A stretch of 64,000 nt of DNA, from contig NZ_CP150302.1 of the NCBI RefSeq assembly GCF_038051945.1, forward strand, positions 3,658,001 to 3,722,000. The letters are read 5' to 3'. This document shows positions 57,402-64,000 of the stretch, piece after piece. The number at the start of each line of letters is the position of its first letter. Position 1 is the stretch's first letter. A model generated the notes under the pieces. That model was not told the DNA's origin. It worked only from the letters and a program-made list of their open reading frames with translations, and did no database searches. The position numbers and the translations under genes were made by a program. Source of the stretch: Paenibacillus sp. FSL H3-0469 (lineage in GTDB: Bacteria > Bacillota > Bacilli > Paenibacillales > Paenibacillaceae).

Positions 57402-59771
57402 TTATTCAACTTTGGTGATCGGCGCAAAGCCGGCCAGCAGGCGCTTGACGCCTACCGGGGCCGGGAAAGCAATCTGCAGCTCCGTATCGTTGCCGCTGCC
57501 CTTCACGGCTACAATGGTGCCGATGCCCCATTTGCCGTGGGACACCTTGTCGCCCGCCTTGAAGCCTCCGGCCTCCGCAGCCGCCCCGGCCCCGCCCGTC
57601 GTGCGCTGCGCGCCTCCGGTCGTGACCACAACACGGCCCGCGCCAGGTACCGCGCTTGCCGAGCTGCCGCTGCCGAAGCTGGCGGACCCGCCGCCTCCCG
57701 GCGCGTTCCCGGCAGCAGCGGTGCGGCTGCCGAAGTTCCCCCGGCCGCCTCCGCTTCCGCCGAAGCCCCGGCCGCCATAGGCACCGCCTGCCTCCGCGCC
57801 TCCGCGCCGGAAGCGGTCCGATTCACGGACGGTATCTTCCTTCAGCTCCTCCGGAATCTCCTCCAGGAAGCGGGACGGCGCATTCGCGTTCGTCCGCCCG
57901 AACAACGTGCGCATCCGTGCGCAGCTGAGGAACAGCTGCTTCTCCGCACGGGTAATGCCCACATACGCCAGCCGGCGTTCTTCTTCCAGTTCATCATTGT
58001 CCTGGAAGGCACGGCTGTGCGGGAACACCCCTTCCTCCATCCCGATGATGAAGACAGTCGGGAACTCCAGCCCCTTCGCGCTGTGCATCGTCATCAGCAC
58101 CACCGCATCACTGCGTTCCTCATCATCGTTCACGCTGTCGATGTCCGCGATCAGTGCCAGATCGGTCAAGAAGGAGACCAGTGACTTGTCTTCATTATTC
58201 TTCTCGAATTCCATCGTAACAGACAGGAACTCGTCAATGTTCTCCAGGCGTGAACGGGACTCCAGCGTATTCTCATTCTGCAATTCAAGGCGGTACTGGG
58301 ACAACTCCAAAATCTTCTCCGTCAGCTCTGTCACCGAGAGGAATTCCACCATCCGGTGCAAGGCTTCGATCATATCGTAGAATTCCACCAGCGTATTGCG
58401 GGTCCGTCCGGCGAACCCTAGATCATCCACTGTCTGCAACGCCCGGAAAATCGAGACGCCCTGAGAAGCAGCCGCTGCCGCCAGCTTGCCAACGGTTGTA
58501 TCCCCCAGCCCGCGCTTAGGAACATTAATAATTCGCGTCAGACTGATATCATCATCAGGATTAGACAGCAGGCGGAGATACGCCAGCAGATCCTTGATTT
58601 CTTTACGGTCATAGAACTTGATCCCTCCGACAATCTGGTAGGGAATATCCGATTTGATCAGAATTTCTTCTATTACACGGGACTGGGCGTTTGTACGGTA
58701 CAGAATCGCATGGTTCTGGTAAGCCTGTCCCTGCTTCACATTCTTGGTGATCTCCCCGGTGACGAAATATCCTTCGTCGTGCTCGGTGTCACCGCGGAAC
58801 ACCTTGATCTTCGCGCCTTCATCGGAGTCGGTCCACAGCTTCTTCGGCTTGCGGCCCGTATTGAGGGCAATCACGCCGTTGGCGGCATTCAGAATGTTCG
58901 AGGTGGAACGGTAATTCTGCTCCAGCAGAATCGTCTGGGCTTCGGGGTAATCCTCTTCGAAGTTCAGGATGTTCGAGATATCCGCCCCGCGCCAGCGGTA
59001 GATCGACTGGTCACTGTCCCCGACCACGCAGATCCGGTGGTGGCCTTCAGCCAGCATCCGGCAGAGCATGTACTGCGCCCGGTTCGTATCCTGATACTCA
59101 TCGACATGAATATACTTGAACTTCTTCTGATAGAAATCCAGTACATCCGGCTTCTCCTTGAACAGCTCGATCGTCTTCATAATCAGGTCATCGAAATCCA
59201 GAGAGTTATTACTTCTCAGCCGATGCTGGTATTTGGTGTATACCTTGGCAACCAAGCCTTCAAAATAATCGCCAACCTTCTGCTCATACTGCGCCGGTGT
59301 GATCAGCTCATTCTTGTTCGTGCTAATAACGGCCTGGATGGCCTTCGGCTCGAACTTCTTGGTATCAATGTCCAGATCCTTCATACAATTGCGGATAACG
59401 GACAGTTGGTCTGTCGAATCCAGAATGGAGAAATTCGAGGTAAAGCCGATCTGATCGATATCCTTCCGCAGAATCCGCACACACATGGAGTGAAAAGTGG
59501 ATACCCAGATATCCCGGCCCTCCGGCCCTACCAGCTTGGAGACACGATCCTGCATCTCCCGGGCGGCCTTATTCGTAAACGTAATCGCCAGAATCGCCCA
59601 AGGCGGTGCCTTGCGGTTCGCGATCAGCCAGGCAATCCGGTGGGTCAGCACGCGGGTCTTGCCACTGCCTGCGCCAGCCATAATGAGCAGGGGGCCTTCA
59701 GTTGCTTCTACAGCCTGACGCTGCGGGGGATTCAGACGGCTTACGGCGTCTTGTATGTTAACAAGTTGCAT
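57402..59771 (-). CDS. pcrA: ATP-dependent DNA helicase PcrA (UvrD family)
   Basis: 789 aa, about 50 longer than B. subtilis PcrA. Walker A AGSGKT (34-39), DEYQDTN, QNYRST and the [14 protein letters not shown] motif VI are present. The extra length is a Gly/Ala/Ser-rich linker of about 80 residues (around 655-735: [16 protein letters not shown] and beyond), encoded by strikingly GC-rich DNA (57560-57800). The C-terminal Tudor-like RNAP-binding domain ([15 protein letters not shown]) is kept. It removes stalled complexes and unwinds nicked DNA. ATG 59771. Confidence 0.97.
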   Translation of the reverse strand: MQLVNIQDAVSRLNPPQRQAVEATEGPLLIMAGAGSGKTRVLTHRIAWLIANRKAPPWAILAITFTNKAAREMQDRVSKLVGPEGRDIWVSTFHSMCVRILRKDIDQIGFTSNFSILDSTDQLSVIRNCMKDLDIDTKKFEPKAIQAVISTNKNELITPAQYEQKVGDYFEGLVAKVYTKYQHRLRSNNSLDFDDLIMKTIELFKEKPDVLDFYQKKFKYIHVDEYQDTNRAQYMLCRMLAEGHHRICVVGDSDQSIYRWRGADISNILNFEEDYPEAQTILLEQNYRSTSNILNAANGVIALNTGRKPKKLWTDSDEGAKIKVFRGDTEHDEGYFVTGEITKNVKQGQAYQNHAILYRTNAQSRVIEEILIKSDIPYQIVGGIKFYDRKEIKDLLAYLRLLSNPDDDISLTRIINVPKRGLGDTTVGKLAAAAASQGVSIFRALQTVDDLGFAGRTRNTLVEFYDMIEALHRMVEFLSVTELTEKILELSQYRLELQNENTLESRSRLENIDEFLSVTMEFEKNNEDKSLVSFLTDLALIADIDSVNDDEERSDAVVLMTMHSAKGLEFPTVFIIGMEEGVFPHSRAFQDNDELEEERRLAYVGITRAEKQLFLSCARMRTLFGRTNANAPSRFLEEIPEELKEDTVRESDRFRRGGAEAGGAYGGRGFGGSGGGRGNFGSRTAAAGNAPGGGGSASFGSGSSASAVPGAGRVVVTTGGAQRTTGGAGAAAEAGGFKAGDKVSHGKWGIGTIVAVKGSGNDTELQIAFPAPVGVKRLLAGFAPITKVE

Positions 59772-60035
59772 GTGTTACATGCTCCTTTCTGAATTTAAGC
59801 TATATCAAGAGGCACTTAAGGTTTGAACTCTAAGCTTGGTCGTCACTGCGGTGAACATTTGGACTTCCGGCCGCTGTTGTCACCTGATTTCCTTGATTTA
59901 TCCGCTCTTCGCGGTTGAAATCCGTTGACAAAGGCGGTCGCTATCGCTCCTACAGTTCCAAATTTCCCCTCCGCTTCTTTTTGCTTTTCGTTAATTTCTT
60001 CAGTGCTTCTTGTATACGCTAAAGATCTATCAATT

Positions 60036-60752
60036 CTACCAGTCCATCTGCGGTGTATCCCGTACAGCCTGGACCGTCAACAGCGCTTGTTCCACATTGC
60101 TATAAATAATATTGCCGACCACTACTGTATCACATAGCGCGGCTACATGCATGGCTTCCTCTGGACCTGTAATTCCGCCTCCGTAGAAAAGCTGGCTGTG
60201 CTCAACCACTTCCCTGACCTCGCGCACAATCTCCAGATCTCCATAACGTCCGCTATATTCAAGGTAGACCACCGGGAGGTTCATCAGCTTGTCTGCAATC
60301 TGCGCATAGGCTCCCGCACCAGCCGCATCCAGCGAGCAGTCCGCACCGGTCAGGCGCGCTACCGAGGAATCGCTGTTCAGCACAATATAGCCCTCTGTCA
60401 GCAGCAATTCCCATGGGATCAGACTGCCGAAGCGTTCAATCGCCCAGCGGTGATGGCCGAGAATCCATGAAGTATCGTCAGTGTTGAGCACCATGGGAAT
60501 CATATACACGTCAAAACCGGGCACAGCGGCCTCCAGCTCCGAGATCTCCAGCGCGCAAGGCAGGTCATACTGCCGGATTCTCGCAAGCAGACTCACTGTA
60601 TTCTCATAAGTCACGCCAGTAGAGCCGCCTACGATAATCGCATCGGTTCCCGACTGGCACACAGCGGCCAGCTCCTTGTCACCAAGCACACGGTCCGGGT
60701 CCAGCTTGAATGCATGCCGCCATGGCCTGATCATTTGCCGCATCTCGTTCAT
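60036..60752 (-). CDS. pcrB: heptaprenylglyceryl phosphate synthase PcrB
   Basis: 238 aa TIM barrel. KLDPDR near the N-terminus, IVGGSTGVTYENT, the central YLEYSGRYGD (substrate site) and FYGGGITGPEEA (phosphate binding) are present. PcrB joins heptaprenyl diphosphate to glycerol-1-phosphate, an ether lipid step, so it uses the products of the MEP pathway. It lies upstream of pcrA as in Bacillus. Confidence 0.95.
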   Translation of the reverse strand: MNEMRQMIRPWRHAFKLDPDRVLGDKELAAVCQSGTDAIIVGGSTGVTYENTVSLLARIRQYDLPCALEISELEAAVPGFDVYMIPMVLNTDDTSWILGHHRWAIERFGSLIPWELLLTEGYIVLNSDSSVARLTGADCSLDAAGAGAYAQIADKLMNLPVVYLEYSGRYGDLEIVREVREVVEHSQLFYGGGITGPEEAMHVAALCDTVVVGNIIYSNVEQALLTVQAVRDTPQMDW

Positions 60753-60849
60753 CTTTGTCCATCCTCATTGTTCATCTAAGTAATATACACACTCCTGCGC
60801 ACGCACAATCCGTATCTCTAGTCTAAGTCAGTACGAAGGGGAGTGTCAA

Positions 60850-60892
60850 TTTAAAAGAGAACAAAATGCGAACATTTTTTCGCATATTTGCC
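60850..60892 (-). terminator. probable terminator after the GDPD-like gene
   Basis: Minus strand ATGCGAA pairs with TTCGCAT around a 6-nt loop, followed by TTTGTTCTCTTTT. The stem is only 7 bp, so strength is uncertain. Confidence 0.55.
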
Positions 60893-60908
60893 TTAGCCTT
60901 CTCCTCGA

Positions 60909-61775
60909 TCAGCGGAGACCCTTGATCCGGTTCAAATCATTTTCCGGGACAAAATCAGTATAGAATCCGTTGACGCCCAGCCGGGACAGCTCCACAATCT
61001 CCTGCTCATCGTTCACGGTATGCACATAGACTCTGGCGCCCGCTTTTTTCAAGTTACGCACGAAGCTCTTGGTAGCCCTGGTTGTCGGCATCGTGATGTC
61101 CACGCCGGTCTGCTTGACGAATTCAATGACCACCTCGTCGCTGTCCTCTGTCTGGTATAGGGTATAGATGATTTCCGGAAAAGCGTACACCTGCTTCACA
61201 ACCTCCAGCATCTCCCGGCTGTAAATCTGCGGAACAATCCGCTCCAGCAGCGCTGGGTCCTTCTTCCGGGCGGCTTCTACAATGAGCTGAAATTGCTTCG
61301 TTACCTGCTGCGGCTCCAGCTCCTTCGTGTCCGTTACAATATACGTGTCCGGGTAGATCTCCATCAGATTGACGATTTTCTCAATATCCAGCGGAGAGTA
61401 GAGCTCCAGCACCGGGCTGTTCATCACTTCATCGTGAGTCAGCACCTCTCCCTGCTTGTCAGGAGGAAGAACCTCCTGTTGACCCAGCTTCTTACTCATA
61501 CCTGTAGTCCATTCATGACGGGCCACGAGCTGTTCATCACTGGTCAGCAGCAGGTCCGCCTCAAAGATCCGGGTCCCCTGCTCATAGTTCGCAATAAAAG
61601 CGTCCTTGGTATTGGTATACGCCTTGTCATTGATTCCGCCCATGGCATGGGCAATGACCCTGTGGGCCGCGAAGCCTGTAGCTGGCTGTTTTTCTTTTCC
61701 TCCAAGCATTAATACAAGCAAAAGTGTAACAGCCCCGATCATAGTAATAGAAGCAATAAGCTTTGTTCTCTTCAT
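60909..61775 (-). CDS. GDPD/PI-PLC-like phosphodiesterase, membrane-anchored
   Basis: 288 aa. N-terminal signal anchor (about 6-25), then a TIM-barrel domain. FEADLLLTSDEQLVARHEW fits the metal-binding E-x-D and His of glycerophosphodiester phosphodiesterases. The first motif is AHAMGG...YTNT, where classic enzymes have HRG...PENT, so it is a divergent branch. The C-terminal VNGFYTDF is the usual last strand. ATG 61775 follows AAAGGAG. Substrate unknown; lipid head groups or teichoic-acid glycerophosphate are possible. Confidence 0.8.
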   Translation of the reverse strand: MKRTKLIASITMIGAVTLLLVLMLGGKEKQPATGFAAHRVIAHAMGGINDKAYTNTKDAFIANYEQGTRIFEADLLLTSDEQLVARHEWTTGMSKKLGQQEVLPPDKQGEVLTHDEVMNSPVLELYSPLDIEKIVNLMEIYPDTYIVTDTKELEPQQVTKQFQLIVEAARKKDPALLERIVPQIYSREMLEVVKQVYAFPEIIYTLYQTEDSDEVVIEFVKQTGVDITMPTTRATKSFVRNLKKAGARVYVHTVNDEQEIVELSRLGVNGFYTDFVPENDLNRIKGLR

Positions 61776-61813
61776 GATGGCAGTCTCCTTTGCAAGTAGT
61801 AGAGAGTCGGCTG

Positions 61814-61863
61814 AAAAAAGCAAAAACGGCTGTGTCATCCTCAAGGGGCAGCAACCGTTTTTT
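61814..61863 (-). terminator. terminator between the sugar transferase and GDPD genes
   Basis: AAAACGGTTG pairs with CAGCCGTTTT on the minus strand, with a 19-nt loop, followed by TGCTTTTTTC. It ends the glycosyltransferase/sugar transferase unit. Confidence 0.75.
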
Positions 61864-61895
61864 AGCGGAGAATAGAATATAGATAAGACCGTGTA

Positions 61896-63296
61896 TTAAT
61901 AAGCGTTCTTAAACCCATTACGAATAGTCTTGGCAATAATCCGGATATCGAACAGCAGAGACCAATTCTCGATATAGAAAATATCATGCTTGATCCGGTC
62001 CTCAATCGAGGTATCCCCGCGCAGACCGTTACTCTGAGCCCAGCCGGTAATCCCCGGCCGTACATGATGCTTCACCATATACTTCGGAATCTCGCCGCGG
62101 AACTGCTCTACAAAATAAGGGCGCTCCGGCCGCGGACCAACCACACTCATCTGCCCGAACAGTACATTAAAGAATTGCGGCAGCTCATCCAGACTCGTTC
62201 GGCGGATAAACGTACCAAAGCGGGTCCGGCGCGGATCTTCCTTCGTGCTCCAGCCTGTGTCCACTTCACCGTCCGTCTGCATTTTCATGGAACGGAACTT
62301 GTACATCATGAAATTACGGCGGTTCAGGCCCACCCGCTCCTGCTTGAAAATCACCGGTCCCGGTGAAGTCAGGCGCACTCCGAGCGCAACAATCAGCATC
62401 ACCGGAGACAGCATAAGAATGGCGAACAAGGCGAACACAATATCAAACGCACGCTTTGCCATTTTGTTCCCGGCCATATCCAGCGGAATATCGCGCACAT
62501 TAATCATCGGCATCCCGGCAAAGTTATCGAAATACGGACGGGCCGGCAGGTAATCGAAGAAGTCAGGGATAATCAGCGTCCGCATCCCGGCTTTCTCACA
62601 AGTTGCAATAATAGCCGGGTATTTCGAGTGGGCATCCAGCGGCAGCGCCAGAATCACCTCATCGACAGGAAGCATCTCCAGCATAGCCTCCAACTGATCC
62701 ACTGTACCCAGAATCGGCTTATACCGCTGCTCCTCAATGCCATCCCACTGATGGAAGTCATCCAGGAACCCGATAGCCTCATAGCCCAGCTCCGGATACT
62801 GCTCCAGGTTGTTATAGAATCTTTTACCCAATGTGCCTGCACCAAGAATCAGGACGAACTGGCGGTTGAAGCCTTTTTCACGCAGCGACTTCAGCATCTT
62901 CTTCAGCACATAACGGTACAGCATAATGGATAGAATATTGAAGCCCATGTAGATCGCCAGGTATTGCCGGGAGATATCAATTTCTCTCAAGAAGAACATT
63001 AGACCAAGCAGAATAAAAATACCCATAACATGTACCTGAAAAATTTTGACGAATTCATCAATGAACCGCTTCTTCCGCTTAGGCAAGTAGAGCGACACCA
63101 TAATCCCGATCAGTATGGCGATGGCCCCGTAAATAATGCTCCAGTAGGCATAGGATTCTACGGGTAGCGTCCGGTAGGACTCCAACAATCCGCTCTTGAA
63201 CTTCAGCCACCAGGCCGCCAGGAAGGACAACTGGATAATAAGGAAGTCAGCAACCATATAGAGTTGGGTTAGGAATCTCTGATTCCGGCGAATCAT
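61896..63296 (-). CDS. polyprenyl-phosphate hexose-1-phosphate transferase (WcaJ-like)
   Basis: 466 aa. Four N-terminal helices (about 10-135), a CoA-binding/Rossmann-like middle (LILGAGTLGKRF near 150), a fifth membrane segment, and the C-terminal bacterial sugar transferase domain with SPGPVIFKQERVG, YKFRSM, RRTSLDELPQFFNVL and SVVGPRPE. It loads the first sugar of an exopolysaccharide or cell-surface glycan onto undecaprenyl phosphate. ATG overlaps the stop of the upstream glycosyltransferase (ATGA). Confidence 0.93.
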   Translation of the reverse strand: MIRRNQRFLTQLYMVADFLIIQLSFLAAWWLKFKSGLLESYRTLPVESYAYWSIIYGAIAILIGIMVSLYLPKRKKRFIDEFVKIFQVHVMGIFILLGLMFFLREIDISRQYLAIYMGFNILSIMLYRYVLKKMLKSLREKGFNRQFVLILGAGTLGKRFYNNLEQYPELGYEAIGFLDDFHQWDGIEEQRYKPILGTVDQLEAMLEMLPVDEVILALPLDAHSKYPAIIATCEKAGMRTLIIPDFFDYLPARPYFDNFAGMPMINVRDIPLDMAGNKMAKRAFDIVFALFAILMLSPVMLIVALGVRLTSPGPVIFKQERVGLNRRNFMMYKFRSMKMQTDGEVDTGWSTKEDPRRTRFGTFIRRTSLDELPQFFNVLFGQMSVVGPRPERPYFVEQFRGEIPKYMVKHHVRPGITGWAQSNGLRGDTSIEDRIKHDIFYIENWSLLFDIRIIAKTIRNGFKNAY

Positions 63297-64000
63297 AATC
63301 TCACCTCAGCCTTCGATTCATTGCGGATACCGGCTTCGCCGGGAACATTCAGACTCTGTGCGGGTGTAGGTACCTTACGCGGGGCAATCAATGCGTTGCG
63401 CAGCAGCGATAGAGTGAACTTGACGCCGACGCCCGCATAGACCGCTCCATTTATCATACTATTGTAACGGCTGCTATAATGCTTCTTATGAAATAAAATC
63501 ATGGCCCGGTGAAACTCATACACAATCTTGAATGGTCTGCGGCGCGCACTGCCACCCTTCAGATGTACGATGGACGTCTGCGGATAATAATAAATCCCCC
63601 AGCCCGCTTCCTTGATCCTGTAACACCAATCCAGATCCTCTCCATACATAAAAAAGGTCTCATCCAGCCCGCCCACCTGCTCAATCGTCTCCCGGCGCAG
63701 CAGCATGAATGCTCCAACCAGACAATCTACCGGATATTCGTCATCCGGGTCCAGATAGCCGAGCTGATAGCCGTTGAACTTCGGACGGTCCGGGAACAGC
63801 TTACTGAAGCCAAACGCATAATAAAAGGACGCAGACGGTGTCGGGAACCCTCTCCGGCAGGCCTTATCAAGCGACCCGTCCGGCAGAATCACCTTACACC
63901 CGGACGCGCCAAGATCAAGGCGGCTGTCCATGAACGCAAGCATCGTCTCCAGCGTATCCTTACGGATCACGGTATCTGAATTGAGCAGCAGCACATAACG
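63293..64000 (-). CDS. family 2 glycosyltransferase (partial, 5' end outside window)
   Basis: The last 235 codons are present; the gene begins beyond the right edge. The visible part starts in RYVLLLNSDT, the DxD-region strand of rhamnosyltransferase-like GT2 enzymes. It continues with DCLVGAFMLLRRE and GLDETFFMYGEDLDWCYR (catalytic ED region), and a C-terminal membrane-associated helix. Coupled to the sugar transferase, so the two probably belong to a surface polysaccharide locus. Confidence 0.92.
   Translation of the reverse strand, partial: RYVLLLNSDTVIRKDTLETMLAFMDSRLDLGASGCKVILPDGSLDKACRRGFPTPSASFYYAFGFSKLFPDRPKFNGYQLGYLDPDDEYPVDCLVGAFMLLRRETIEQVGGLDETFFMYGEDLDWCYRIKEAGWGIYYYPQTSIVHLKGGSARRRPFKIVYEFHRAMILFHKKHYSSRYNSMINGAVYAGVGVKFTLSLLRNALIAPRKVPTPAQSLNVPGEAGIRNESKAEVRL

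Overview
The window comes from a Gram-positive Bacillota chromosome, most likely Paenibacillus. The order of the ribosomal, RNA polymerase, stress and isoprenoid genes follows the Bacillus origin-proximal region. Ribosome binding sites are strong (AGGAGG type), TTG and GTG starts are common, and an alkaline phosphatase carries a C-terminal copper-amine-oxidase-like domain of the kind frequent in Paenibacillus. Genus is inferred from gene content, not from a search. Almost all genes lie on the minus strand, so transcription mostly runs right to left.

Right to left in genomic terms: 55.2-64.0 kb holds a cell-envelope and DNA-repair block (partial family 2 glycosyltransferase, polyprenyl-phosphate sugar transferase, a GDPD-like protein, pcrB, pcrA, ligA). 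50.5-55.1 kb is a tightly coupled four-gene operon: alkaline phosphatase, ABC ATPase, FtsX-like permease with a His/Glu-rich loop, and a lipoprotein. 47.7-50.3 kb carries two plus-strand genes, an Fsr-like MFS exporter and a membrane-anchored molybdopterin oxidoreductase with an internal twin-arginine motif. 41.9-47.5 kb is a complete rRNA operon (16S, tRNA-Ala, 23S, 5S) with two promoters, processing stalks and a terminator. Just beyond it is a phased cluster of nine DnaA-box-like sequences.

22-41.5 kb is the conserved stress and core block: an Eis-like acetyltransferase; ctsR-mcsA-mcsB-clpC under a CtsR operator; radA-disA-pssA; yacL-ispD-ispF-gltX; then a T-box-controlled cysE-cysS-mrnC-rlmB-rae1 run; then sigH. 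9.9-21.7 kb is rpmG-secE-nusG, rplK-rplA, the L10 leader with rplJ-rplL, a ybxB-like methyltransferase, and rpoB-rpoC behind a long leader. 5-9.7 kb is the str operon (L7Ae-like protein, rpsL, rpsG, fusA, tuf). 0-2.9 kb is the start of the S10 operon (rpsJ, rplC, rplD, rplW, rplB, partial rpsS).

Between tuf and rpsJ sits a small accessory module. It has an FNR-type regulator with all four expected Fe-S cysteines and a divergent V4R-cupin gene pair. The pair lies behind a perfect FNR palindrome placed at about -41.5 of a recognisable promoter. The most interesting items are this module, the DnaA-box cluster, the phosphatase/ABC/lipoprotein operon and the oxidoreductase with apparent dual membrane topology.
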